22,987 nt of DNA from QQUD01 sp039029915 (GTDB lineage Bacteria; Chloroflexota; Anaerolineae; Promineifilales; Promineifilaceae): NCBI GenBank assembly GCA_039029915.1, contig JBCCFD010000079.1, positions 1-22,987 of the forward strand. The letters are read 5' to 3'. Below the pieces are notes generated by a model. It worked only from the letters and a program-made list of their open reading frames with translations, searched no databases and had not been told where the DNA came from. The position numbers and the translations under genes are program-made. This document shows, piece by piece, positions 15,882-22,737 of the stretch; the stretch's first letter is position 1, and each line of letters opens with the position of its first letter.

Positions 15882-18062
15882 TTACTGCTTCTTAAAGTAG
15901 ACTGCCCCAAGCGGTGGAAGAGTAAGGACGATCGATTGATCCAGTTCGTTCCAATTGACGTCCTCTGAATGGAAAGTGCCTTCGTTGATGACATCGCTGC
16001 CACCATATCTCGTTGCGTCACTGTTGAGCAGCTCAATGTAAGCCCCTTTATCTGGGACGCCGATGCGATAATCGTGGCGAACGTTGGGGGTAAAATTGAG
16101 AATAACGATAATTTTTTCACCGGATTCTGGATCAATCCGTGAAAATGCCAGAATGCTGCGCCAATTATCCCGATAGTCGATCCATTGGAACCCTTCCCAA
16201 GAATTATCATTGGCGTGTAACGGCCGTTCCTCACGATAGAGCTTGTTCAAATCTTGCATTAAATTTTGTAGCCCAACGTGCTTGACATCCTCCTGAAGTA
16301 AGAACCAATCAAGCTCTCGCTCCTCACTCCATTCGCGCCATTGCCCAATTTCACCACCCATAAACAGCAGCTTCTTGCCGGGATGTGACCATTGGTATGC
16401 ATAGACGAGGCGCAGGTTGGCAAACATTTGCCAAGCATCACCGGGCATTTTGTCCAACATGCTCTTTTTTAGATGCACAACTTCATCATGTGAAAATGGC
16501 AGCATAAACTTCTCGCTGAAAGCGTAAAGCAGGGAAAAAGTCAGCTCACCTTGGTGATAAGCACGATGAATCGATTCGTTTTTGATATATTGAAGCGTAT
16601 CGTGCATCCAGCCCATATTCCACTTTAAATCAAACCCAAGTCCGTCCTCGGATGTCGCGTGTGTTACGCCGGGCCATGAGGTAGATTCCTCAGCAATGGT
16701 GAGGACATCGGGGAAATAATGGTGCACCTTGTCATTAAAGGCCCGCAAAAACTCTAAAGCCTCAATATTCTCGCGTCCGCCATATCGATTGGGAACCCAT
16801 TCACCTGATTTTCGTGAAAAATCAAGGTAAAGCATAGACGCAACTGCATCCACCCGTAGCCCATCAATATGATATTTTTCTAACCAGAAAAGGGCGTTGC
16901 TAATCAGAAATTGTCGAATCTCATTGCGGCCAAAATTAAAGATAAACGTCCCCCAATCTGGATGAGCGCCTTGGCGGGGGTCGGCGTGTTCATAAAGATG
17001 CGTACCGTCGAAGAAGCCAAGTCCGTGTTCATCCATTGGGAAATGAGCGGGCACCCAATCTAAAATCACGCCAATATCTGCTTGATGGCACGCATCAACA
17101 AACGCCATAAATTCATCGGGTGTGCCAAAGCGGCTCGTTGGGGCGAAATAGCCGGTGACTTGATACCCCCAAGAGCCATCAAAGGGGTGCTCCGATACAG
17201 GTAAAAGCTCAATATGGGTATAGCCCATTTTTTTGACGTAGGGGATGAGCTGTTCAGCTAATTCATTGTAGGTGAGCCATTCCCAGCCATTCTTGAGCTT
17301 CCAGGATCCAAGGTGGACTTCGTAAACGGAAATTGGCTGGTCGTTGGCGTGTTTGGATTTACGGCCGTTCATCCACTCTTGGTCTTGCCATTGATAAGTT
17401 TCAATATCCCACACAATCGAAGCCGTTTTGGGGCGCATTTCACCAAAAAAGCCAACAGGGTCCGATTTAACAACTGTGTAATTTTTGTAGTTAGTTTTTA
17501 TTTCAAATTTATATAGTTCCCCTTGCTGGAGTTCGGGCACAAATAGCTCCCAGACACCAACGCCGGGATGGAATCGCATGGGGTGCCGCCGACCATCCCA
17601 ATGATTAAACTGACCGACCACGCTCACCAAAAATGCACTTGGTGCCCAAACGGCAAAAAGAACGCCCGTTTGCCCATCCACTTTACAAATGTGTGCGCCT
17701 AAAAAATCATACATCCGCAGATTATTCCCCTGACCGTGTAGAAACAAATCATCATCTTTTAGTAAGGATGGATAGGCGTATGGGTCTTTAAGTAGGTATT
17801 CGTGCTCTTGGTGGTTAATAACGTGAAAAATGTACGGCTCGACAGTCTTTCTATCATTGATAGATGCTGTAAACACACCATTCATATGCAGTCGGGTCAT
17901 GGGTGTTTCGTTCCCGTTAGCCCATTTAATGACGATTTCTTTTGCTTGAGGTTGAAAAGTATGAATTAGCAGCCCATCGTCTGTTTGATGGGGGCCTAAA
18001 AATTGGAATGGATCACTGTGATAACCATTGGCAATGGCTTCGATCGCGTCTTTCTTATTCAT
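15882..18062 (-). CDS. glgB: 1,4-alpha-glucan (glycogen) branching enzyme
   Basis: The product is 726 aa, almost the length of E. coli GlgB (728). It forms alpha-1,6 branches in glycogen. Order of domains: an N-terminal carbohydrate-binding segment (about 1-110), a CBM48 domain (about 115-215, with VWAPSAFLVSVVGQFNHWDGRRHPM), the GH13 barrel (about 245-600) and a C-terminal beta domain. The catalytic residues fall at the same numbers as in E. coli: nucleophile Asp405 (DGLRVDAV), acid/base Glu458 (IAEEST) and Asp526 (PFSHDEVVH). VYEVHLGSW (about 246-254) and WGYQVTGYFAPTSRFGTP are further signatures. The start at 18062 has a weak AGAAG about 8 nt upstream. A possible promoter lies at 18162-18192. 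No glgA or glgC is in the window. Confidence 0.97.
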   Translation of the reverse strand: MNKKDAIEAIANGYHSDPFQFLGPHQTDDGLLIHTFQPQAKEIVIKWANGNETPMTRLHMNGVFTASINDRKTVEPYIFHVINHQEHEYLLKDPYAYPSLLKDDDLFLHGQGNNLRMYDFLGAHICKVDGQTGVLFAVWAPSAFLVSVVGQFNHWDGRRHPMRFHPGVGVWELFVPELQQGELYKFEIKTNYKNYTVVKSDPVGFFGEMRPKTASIVWDIETYQWQDQEWMNGRKSKHANDQPISVYEVHLGSWKLKNGWEWLTYNELAEQLIPYVKKMGYTHIELLPVSEHPFDGSWGYQVTGYFAPTSRFGTPDEFMAFVDACHQADIGVILDWVPAHFPMDEHGLGFFDGTHLYEHADPRQGAHPDWGTFIFNFGRNEIRQFLISNALFWLEKYHIDGLRVDAVASMLYLDFSRKSGEWVPNRYGGRENIEALEFLRAFNDKVHHYFPDVLTIAEESTSWPGVTHATSEDGLGFDLKWNMGWMHDTLQYIKNESIHRAYHQGELTFSLLYAFSEKFMLPFSHDEVVHLKKSMLDKMPGDAWQMFANLRLVYAYQWSHPGKKLLFMGGEIGQWREWSEERELDWFLLQEDVKHVGLQNLMQDLNKLYREERPLHANDNSWEGFQWIDYRDNWRSILAFSRIDPESGEKIIVILNFTPNVRHDYRIGVPDKGAYIELLNSDATRYGGSDVINEGTFHSEDVNWNELDQSIVLTLPPLGAVYFKKQ

Positions 18063-18161
18063 AAACAGCTTCTAGTGGATTGATCAATTCGTTCAGTCCG
18101 ATAATCTTTCTGGAATCTGGTTGGTATTGTACCTGAGTGTGGAAAAGGGGAAACTGTTGAA

Positions 18162-18192
18162 ATTATACGAACTCGAGGTAGATTTTCTGCAA
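18162..18192 (-). promoter_or_regulatory. Candidate glgB promoter
   Basis: On the minus strand a perfect TATAAT (18162-18167) has TTGCAG (18187-18192) 19 bp upstream. Initiation near 18155 would give a leader of about 93 nt before the glgB ATG. The long spacer and imperfect -35 keep this tentative. Confidence 0.35.
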
Positions 18193-18266
18193 AACAATCT
18201 GTCATAAGATGATTGATTGGCAAAAAATCAGTTAATATCCTGCCTACTCTTTTTATTCTTATCAAG

Positions 18267-18345
18267 ACTTACGCACCCTGAGCCTGTCGAAGGGTTAAGA
18301 AAGTCACTTCGACAGGCTCAGTGACCGCTATTTGCGTAAATCCTA
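18267..18345. repeat. Palindromic REP/MITE-like element with terminal inverted repeats
   Basis: The inner arms CTGAGCCTGTCGAAG (18278-18292) and CTTCGACAGGCTCAG (18307-18321) are perfect 15-bp reverse complements around a 14-nt loop. The outer arms TTACGCA (18270-18276) and TGCGTAA (18333-18339) pair as well; extended ends GACTTACGCA and TGCGTAAATCC match with one mismatch. The CTTCGACAGGCTCAG core resembles a dispersed repeat seen in many bacterial genomes (from memory). The right end reaches the stop codon of the radical SAM gene. It could act as a bidirectional transcription barrier between glgB and that gene or simply be a mobile non-autonomous element. Confidence 0.7.
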
Positions 18346-19194
18346 CTTTTGTGAAAAACCTTTTTTACCTTCTGTTAGGTTGGGCAAGTATTGCTTTAAA
18401 ATTACTTTAACCTCTTCGTATTTTTCAGGCGTCCAGCTTAACTCATTGATCAAGCGCAACGCCTTTTCACGCGTGCCTGCAACAAACTGCCCTTTTGTAG
18501 CGTGAAAATATTGAACAATGGTGTGGTCAACGGCTGTTTCTGCAATGCGCTGTCCAAAAGAGTGTGCATCTTCTATTGGGAGCAGTGGGGTCATCGTAAT
18601 ACAAGATCGAATACCTGCCGCCTTAACCTTTTGAATCGCTTTGAGCCGCTGTTTATAATTTGGGCAACTCGGCTCAAATAGCTTTCGCACTCTTTCGCTG
18701 TCCGTTGTCACTGTCATGTTGACCTGCACGCTGGGCATTTTTTGCAAAATATCAATATCTCGAACCACGTATGGACTGCGGGTTTGAATGACAAGATTGA
18801 CTTGATGGTATTTTTGGAATTCGATGAGCAGGCTGCGGGTTAATTCAAGTTTTTTTTCAATAGGTTGATACGGATCGGTTACGCTGGACATGTAGATGGT
18901 TTTATTGATTAACGGCCGTTTTCGCTTCTTCCGCAGCAAGGCGAGGGCATTTTCTTTGACTTCAACCCAATAGCCCCAATTTTCCTGCTTTGTTTTATCC
19001 CAAGTAAAAAATGCAGCATAACAATAGGTGCAGGCAAACCCACACCCAGAATATGGGTTGAGCGAATAATCATAGGTGTCTAAGAAACCAGAGGTGGGAG
19101 AAAGGATAGATTTGGCAGATTTAAATACCAGATCAGTTCGACCGTATCGTGATAGAATCTTTTTATTGTCGTCGAATAATTTTAGTTGATTCAT
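18343..19194 (-). CDS. SplB-like radical SAM protein
   Basis: The product is 283 aa. The radical SAM cluster is unusual in spacing, as in the SplB/COG1533 group: Cys51, Cys55 and Cys58 in GCGFACTYCYA, with the flanking YSLNPYSGC and YMSSVTDPYQPIEKK blocks diagnostic of the family. VNMTVTTDSERVRKLFEPSCPN follows. Named homologues include the spore photoproduct lyase relatives, but most COG1533 proteins are not photoproduct lyases and their substrates are unknown. The protein lacks the full length and terminal Cys141 context of true SplB as far as can be judged, so function is left open. The start at 19194 has AGG directly before it and a TATAAT at 19198-19203, so a very short leader is possible. 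It is divergent from the hydrate-epimerase gene. Confidence 0.86.
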   Translation of the reverse strand: MNQLKLFDDNKKILSRYGRTDLVFKSAKSILSPTSGFLDTYDYSLNPYSGCGFACTYCYAAFFTWDKTKQENWGYWVEVKENALALLRKKRKRPLINKTIYMSSVTDPYQPIEKKLELTRSLLIEFQKYHQVNLVIQTRSPYVVRDIDILQKMPSVQVNMTVTTDSERVRKLFEPSCPNYKQRLKAIQKVKAAGIRSCITMTPLLPIEDAHSFGQRIAETAVDHTIVQYFHATKGQFVAGTREKALRLINELSWTPEKYEEVKVILKQYLPNLTEGKKGFSQK

Positions 19195-19231
19195 CCTATT
19201 ATAAGTTTACCATCAGTCGGCAATACGACAG

Positions 19232-19260
19232 TTGGTATTTGTTAGCTTGAGTAGTATATA
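19232..19260 (+). promoter_or_regulatory. Candidate leaderless promoter for the hydrate epimerase gene
   Basis: TTGGTA (19232-19237), a 17-bp spacer and TATATA (19255-19260) lie so that position +7 after the -10 box is the A of the ATG at 19267. No Shine-Dalgarno motif precedes that ATG. The geometry is what a leaderless mRNA would show; without start-site mapping it remains a prediction. Confidence 0.45.
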
Positions 19261-19266
19261 CGTGAT

Positions 19267-20004
19267 ATGAATATTCCTTTTGTTAAAAATGTCCCCTATG
19301 TTGATACTGCCCTGATGATTGAAGTTGATCGTGCCATGATCGAAGATTTCCATATTTTGCTGATTCAGATGATGGAAAATGCCGGTCGGAATTTGGCTCA
19401 TCTGGCGCGCCAAAAATTTTTAAATGGCGATCCTAGCGGGAAATCGGTTGTTGTGCTGGCTGGGACTGGGGGGAACGGTGGCGGGGCTTTGGTTGCCGCC
19501 CGTCGATTGCATAATTATGGCGCAAATGTGCAAATTTTTATTACAAAATCTGATAAGGCTTTTACACCGATTCCGAAGCATCAACTGGATATTTTGCGTC
19601 AAATGAAGGTGCCAATATTTTTAGCCCAAGCCATTGAAGATATTTTAAAACCTGACCTTGTTTTAGATGGGGTTATTGGATATAGCTTAAAAGGTGCGCC
19701 CAGGGGAACGGCCGTCACGCTCATCAACTGGGCTAACCGCAGCAGCGCTCCCATTTTGGCATTAGATGCGCCATCTGGTGTAGACACAACGACCGGAACT
19801 GTCTTTGAACCTGCTATTCAGGCCACTGCGACAATGACCCTAGCTTTGCCTAAAGCGGGATTACTAAAAGAGGGTGTCGAAGCGCAGGTTGGCGAATTGT
19901 ATCTAGCCGATATCTCAGTGCCCCCCCAGCTTTATTCAGAGCCAGCCCTTGCTTTAAAAGTGGGCCCAATTTTTGCAGAAAATGATATTGTCCAGCTGCG
20001 ATAG
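19267..20004 (+). CDS. nnrE: NAD(P)H-hydrate epimerase (YjeF N-terminal domain only)
   Basis: The product is 245 aa and covers one YjeF_N domain. It would epimerise damaged (R)-NAD(P)H hydrate for repair. Visible signatures are QMMENAGRNLA (about 36-46), the Rossmann-like VLAGTGGNGGGALVAARRL (about 62-80), DGVIGYSLKGAPRG (about 137-150) and LALDAPSGVDTTTG (about 164-177). The Asp in the DGVIG block and the Asp-Ala-Pro-Ser-Gly loop are family positions for ligand and metal binding. In many bacteria this domain is fused to an ADP-dependent dehydratase (NnrD) C-terminal domain; here that half is absent and no separate nnrD is in the window. It is divergent from the radical SAM gene and convergent with the sulfurase-like gene (11-nt gap). 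Confidence 0.9.
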   Translation: MNIPFVKNVPYVDTALMIEVDRAMIEDFHILLIQMMENAGRNLAHLARQKFLNGDPSGKSVVVLAGTGGNGGGALVAARRLHNYGANVQIFITKSDKAFTPIPKHQLDILRQMKVPIFLAQAIEDILKPDLVLDGVIGYSLKGAPRGTAVTLINWANRSSAPILALDAPSGVDTTTGTVFEPAIQATATMTLALPKAGLLKEGVEAQVGELYLADISVPPQLYSEPALALKVGPIFAENDIVQLR

Positions 20005-20015
20005 CGGCACCGATT

Positions 20016-21536
20016 TTAGGAAAATGTTTCTTTGACCGGTCTTGAAGCCCGACATGCAGCAATATCAAACGTTACCTCACCTAAATTTAATCGATCTTGG
20101 TCTTTGAGGTTTTTGGCTAACTGTAAAAATTGATAGACGTCAGAAAAATTAGAGGCGATGCCAACTGAGATGCGGATGGCACCAGCACTTTTGTTGGCTC
20201 GTTGTCCAATCAGCTTTACAAATTTTGGTAAATTCATGCTTGCGCCACCCGCCATGCCTGCAACCATATCTTCTCGAGTTAATGATTCTGCTAATTCACC
20301 CGCTCCTGGGTTGCAAAAACAGCCCGTGCGTAAAGAAATTCCCTTTTCATTCGCCAGCTGTTCAATCCGTTGATAATCGAGTAAACGGCCGTTTGGATCA
20401 TAAAAATTAATTGTGATCGTGCCGCCGCGCATTTCTGTGTTAGCTGGCCCATAAAGACGTACCATAAAACGGCCGTTGCTGTGTTTTAGGTTAAGCAGTT
20501 CCTCAAGCAACCAACCTGTCAAACAGTCGACGCGTTGGTTTATTTTTTCAATCCCAATGTTTTTCAAATGCTCTAAACCAATTTTGATAGCTGGGATGTT
20601 TAGGTAATTCACGGTGCCATCCTCAAAACCGGCTTCGTTAGGCGTTAAGTAGTGGCCTTCCCCCTGAACGCTAGCAAAATTGACCGTTCCGCCAGCAAAC
20701 CACGGGCGTTGAAGTTTGCTAAATACTGATTTGTGAATCAGTAAGGCCCCTAATCCAGTGGGGTAACCAAACATCTTATAAAAAGACATCGATACAAATT
20801 CTGGTTTGATAACGCTGAGGTCAAGCTGGTTGGTTGGGACAAATGCGGCCGCATCTAAACAAACGTCCCAGCCTAGCCGCTGGGCCTCATTTATGATTTT
20901 CAGCGAATGTTTAACGCCCGTAAAGTTTGATTGGGCGGGTAAGGCAAAAAGATTGTTCTGATCGGGATTACCAGACCTAAGAACTTTTGATAATGCTTGT
21001 TGGTCAATTCTTAAATCTGGTCGGCGCAATGGAATGTATTGAATGTCAGCACCCTTGTTCTGAGCAAATTCACGTATGCCGTTGACGGAATTATGATTGT
21101 CGAAGGTTAAGGCATAACATCCATCAGCAGAAAATGGGTAAGCCTCACCCACAAGTTTTAGCGCTCCTGTGGCGTTTGGTGTGAAAACAGCAAAATACTC
21201 TTTGGGATCCGCATTAAAGTATTGCAATACGTAGGCTCGGGTTTCTTCCACCAGTTCAGTCATAGCAAGCGATGTGGGATTAGCTGAATGAGGGTTGCCG
21301 AGAACGTTGCTTTGTAAAATTTTGAGATGCTGCTGCAGCTGGCTGTCGCTGTACAGTCCGCCGCCTGTATAGTCGAGGTAGATTTGTTGTTGAGCGTCTA
21401 AACGGCCGTATTCTGTCTTGCGGAGCTGGTCTAAAACGGCCGTATTTTTATAGGTCGGGTATGCTTGTAAAAAAGAGTCATAAGCGACCGCCAGAGGGTC
21501 ATGTTTTTTAGGGCTTGCGGGAAAAAATTTAATCAT
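20016..21536 (-). CDS. PLP-dependent class V aminotransferase, molybdenum-cofactor-sulfurase-like
   Basis: The product is 506 aa, a fold-type I PLP enzyme. Lys254 in SFYKMFGYPTGLGALL is the likely Schiff-base lysine; this block and RTGCFCNPGAG near residue 400 closely match the N-terminal L-cysteine desulfurase half of eukaryotic molybdenum-cofactor sulfurase (MOCOS/ABA3). QIYLDYTGGGLYSDSQ, NPHSANPTS and FTPNATGALKLVGE are further shared motifs. The Cys in GCFC sits where the sulfur-carrying Cys of desulfurases lies. The C-terminal MOSC domain of MOCOS is missing and no xanthine dehydrogenase or molybdenum-cofactor gene is nearby, so the sulfur acceptor is unknown. A role in general cysteine desulfuration is the main alternative. 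The start at 21536 has only a weak GGATG-type site upstream. Confidence 0.82.
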   Translation of the reverse strand: MIKFFPASPKKHDPLAVAYDSFLQAYPTYKNTAVLDQLRKTEYGRLDAQQQIYLDYTGGGLYSDSQLQQHLKILQSNVLGNPHSANPTSLAMTELVEETRAYVLQYFNADPKEYFAVFTPNATGALKLVGEAYPFSADGCYALTFDNHNSVNGIREFAQNKGADIQYIPLRRPDLRIDQQALSKVLRSGNPDQNNLFALPAQSNFTGVKHSLKIINEAQRLGWDVCLDAAAFVPTNQLDLSVIKPEFVSMSFYKMFGYPTGLGALLIHKSVFSKLQRPWFAGGTVNFASVQGEGHYLTPNEAGFEDGTVNYLNIPAIKIGLEHLKNIGIEKINQRVDCLTGWLLEELLNLKHSNGRFMVRLYGPANTEMRGGTITINFYDPNGRLLDYQRIEQLANEKGISLRTGCFCNPGAGELAESLTREDMVAGMAGGASMNLPKFVKLIGQRANKSAGAIRISVGIASNFSDVYQFLQLAKNLKDQDRLNLGEVTFDIAACRASRPVKETFS

Positions 21537-22002
21537 TACATCACATCCATTAACAAAATTGGCTCATTTAAGCCGTTATATTGTAAACGATCTTAATCAG
21601 TAATAGATCAAGAAACGATCCTAAAAATATTTAAGAATTTTTTATATGAATGGAAAAAGATTTAGAAGCAATCGGAGCGTCCAATCAGCTAAATGTTGCC
21701 GTGTGGATGGGGTGATTTAATCTAAAATTAAAAATCGTGTCGGAAATTTTAAAAAAAACCGTTAAGTGTAGCAATCTAAGATTTATTTTTGGATAAAACT
21801 GTGTTGGAGAAGCAGTAATGACTTTAAATAGTTCAAGTTTGAGGGCTCCTTTGTATAAATTGTCATATCGAATGATGAATTGCGATAGCAAATGATAGTT
21901 CTTGCAAGAAAACGGCCGTTCTTACAAAAAATACAGCACCTTTAACATTTTTTAAACAAAACTTTAGCTAAAAGTAACTGGTAGTGGAGGTGGAAATAAT
22001 CT
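21537..22002. other. A/T-rich intergenic region
   Basis: This 466-bp stretch lies between divergent genes (the sulfurase-like gene on minus, the LuxR-type gene on plus) and must hold both promoters. It is markedly A/T-rich. I see an AAACGATC direct repeat (about 21584 and 21613), one AACGGCCGTT palindrome at 21911-21920 (the last in the window) and a weak minus-strand promoter candidate (TTACTG, 17 bp, TATAAC at about 21580-21608). No convincing small gene was found. Confidence 0.5.
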
Positions 22003-22212
22003 ATGGATTTATACAAATTCAAAAATTTAACTCAGCGTGAATTAGAAATCGCCAGGCTTGTTTCTTGCGAAATGAGTGATAGGCAGATTGCCCAAAAATT
22101 GGGGGTAAGTGAGAGAACAGTACGTTATTATATTCGTTCAGCATGCGATAAGTTTTTAGTTGAAACTCGCGTTGGGTTGGCTGTTTCATACATCAAGTTA
22201 GTCAGAGATTAG
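22003..22212 (+). CDS. Stand-alone LuxR/GerE-type HTH DNA-binding protein
   Basis: The product is only 69 aa and is almost entirely one LuxR C-terminal HTH domain, as in GerE. LTQRELEIARLVS (residues about 9-21) is the first helix, MSDRQIAQKLGVSERTVRYYI (about 25-45) the scaffold and recognition helices, and DKFLVETR the conserved end (K-L-x-V-x-x-R). No receiver, autoinducer or ATPase domain is present. GGAGG at 21986-21990 lies 12 nt before the ATG and a GGA nearer by, so it is probably translated as is. Its stop codon abuts an operator-like hairpin that opens the promoter of the adjacent Cys-rich peptide gene. A regulator of that gene and of the second copy of the module is inferred from position. 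No ligand or partner kinase is visible. Confidence 0.88.
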   Translation: MDLYKFKNLTQRELEIARLVSCEMSDRQIAQKLGVSERTVRYYIRSACDKFLVETRVGLAVSYIKLVRD

Positions 22213-22279
22213 TTGCCGAAAACGGCAAAAATGTTGCCGGAATTAACAGTTACAGTTGAATTTTCCAAATTTTAAAATG
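22213..22279 (+). promoter_or_regulatory. Operator-promoter module, copy A (upstream of the Cys-rich peptide)
   Basis: A 67-bp element starts at the base after the HTH stop codon. It carries three alternating half-sites: TTGCCG (22213-22218), CGGCAA (22223-22228) and TTGCCG (22234-22239). Then come GTTACA (22249-22254), an 18-bp spacer and TAAAAT (22273-22278), which fit a -35/-10 pair. An ungapped copy with about 51 of 67 identical bases lies at 22835-22901; half of the differences fall in the -35/-10 spacer, while half-sites and both hexamers are kept. This pattern supports a real regulated promoter; the adjacent LuxR-type protein is the natural candidate to bind it. Transcription would start near 22285. 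Confidence 0.62.
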
Positions 22280-22287
22280 TAATAAGC

Positions 22288-22303
22288 CTCAATAGCTATT
22301 GAG
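22288..22303. repeat. 16-bp perfect palindrome at the predicted transcript start
   Basis: CTCAATAG followed by CTATTGAG is a perfect 16-bp palindrome about 3 bp downstream of the predicted start site of the peptide transcript. It could be a second operator or a 5'-end hairpin. No equivalent is visible behind copy B of the module. Confidence 0.5.
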
Positions 22304-22412
22304 AGAAGTTGAGTAGCAGATGAACGAAATTGAAGGAGATGTTCACGCTTAAAAAAATCCCTGCAAATGTGCTACTTTCAATAATAACTTATTCATTTTA
22401 GGAGAATTTCTG

Positions 22413-22607
22413 ATGCTAAAAAATAATATTTCAAATTTAAGACAGGAAGAAAAAACCTCAAGTTTTGAAATGCCAAAGCTAATCACACGAGGACGATTAG
22501 GTTTTGGTCGTCGTCTAAATGACCTTCGCAAAGAAGTGTTAGCCTGTGGCCCTCCGTGTAATGGAGGGTGTTGCTGTTGTTGCCAAGATATTGTGAAGCC
22601 TTTATAA
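22413..22607 (+). CDS. Small Cys-rich peptide, candidate RiPP precursor or metal-binding peptide
   Basis: The product is 64 aa. AGGAG at 22400-22404 lies 8 nt before the ATG at 22413, a good initiation site. Residues 1-44 are polar and largely helical, with a basic segment RGRLGFGRRLNDLRK (about 26-40), like a leader. Residues 45-57 carry all seven cysteines (45, 49 and 53-57) in CGPPCNGGCCCCC, followed by a short tail ending in KPL. A Cys-dense C-terminus after a charged leader is typical of precursors matured by radical SAM or other enzymes (ranthipeptide-like) and also of metal-chelating peptides. No processing enzyme, protease or exporter gene is in the window beyond this point, so the class is unassigned. 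It has its own promoter module upstream and a terminator downstream. I do not recognise a named family. Confidence 0.68.
   Translation: MLKNNISNLRQEEKTSSFEMPKLITRGRLGFGRRLNDLRKEVLACGPPCNGGCCCCCQDIVKPL
22550..22568. repeat. Hairpin inside the Cys-rich core coding sequence
   Basis: CCCTCC (22550-22555), GTGTAAT and GGAGGG (22563-22568) form a 6-bp G/C stem in the codons for Gly-Pro-Pro-Cys-Asn-Gly. It may be incidental to codon choice, but it also hides an internal GGAGG that could act as a ribosome-binding-like sequence. Confidence 0.45.
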
Positions 22608-22613
22608 GCAAAC

Positions 22614-22641
22614 GGTTTCATTCTGCTCATTTAATGAAATC
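22614..22641. repeat. 9-bp stem-loop just after the peptide gene
   Basis: GGTTTCATT (22614-22622) pairs with AATGAAATC (22633-22641), including one G-U, around a 10-nt loop, beginning 7 nt after the peptide stop. No U-run follows, so it is not a complete terminator; an mRNA-stabilising 3' hairpin is possible. Confidence 0.4.
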
Positions 22642-22714
22642 AAAAACGGGAACATCTTCTTTAATTGACACCAGTGTTTGTGGTTTTGGCCAAAAACCTT
22701 TTATTTGTTCATAA
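22634..22714 (+). CDS. Possible 26-aa peptide ORF (doubtful)
   Basis: An ATG at 22634 opens a 26-codon frame ending TAA at 22712-22714, inside the same predicted transcript as the Cys-rich peptide. The product contains two Cys in SVCGFGQKPFICS. No Shine-Dalgarno motif precedes it, and the ATG lies within the stem of the hairpin at 22614-22641. It is listed because two Cys near the C-terminus next to a Cys-rich peptide gene is suggestive. It may be untranslated. Confidence 0.2.
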   Translation: MKSKTGTSSLIDTSVCGFGQKPFICS

Positions 22715-22737
22715 AGCTGAGTTAAATAACAAAAGAG

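Larger units (their letters stand above)
2336..21920. repeat. Highly iterated palindrome AACGGCCGTT (core ACGGCCGT)
   Basis: Read by eye, the hexamer CGGCCG occurs about 34 times, the octamer ACGGCCGT about 28 times and the full decamer AACGGCCGTT about 13 times between these positions. Examples of the decamer are 3332-3341, 6723-6732, 20468-20477 and 21911-21920. At this composition the octamer should appear about 0.3 times. It is found in genes on both strands, translated in all three frames (Asn-Gly-Arg, Thr-Ala-Val, Arg-Pro-Phe/Leu/Tyr), and between genes at 21911. The selection therefore acts on DNA, not protein. It recalls cyanobacterial HIP1 in behaviour, with a different sequence. Counts need a computed check. 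Confidence 0.8.

Noticed and set aside
18343..21536. Radical SAM protein and sulfurase-like enzyme as maturation enzymes of the Cys-rich peptide
   Set aside because: They are 1-3 kb away on the other strand with an unrelated gene between, and the radical SAM protein is of the SplB-like group without a SPASM or peptide-recognition domain. Position alone does not support a link.
21691..21728. AAATGTTGCCG and TAAAAT upstream of the HTH gene as a third, autoregulatory copy of the operator-promoter module
   Set aside because: Only one half-site is present, its partner arm is missing and the distance to TAAAAT (21 bp) differs from copies A and B (33 bp).
22339..22401. 20-codon ORF (MFTLKKIPANVLL...) directly before the Cys-rich peptide, like an attenuator leader peptide
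   Set aside because: Its GGAG abuts the ATG with no spacing, so initiation is unlikely. No terminator or regulatory codon run lies between it and the peptide gene.
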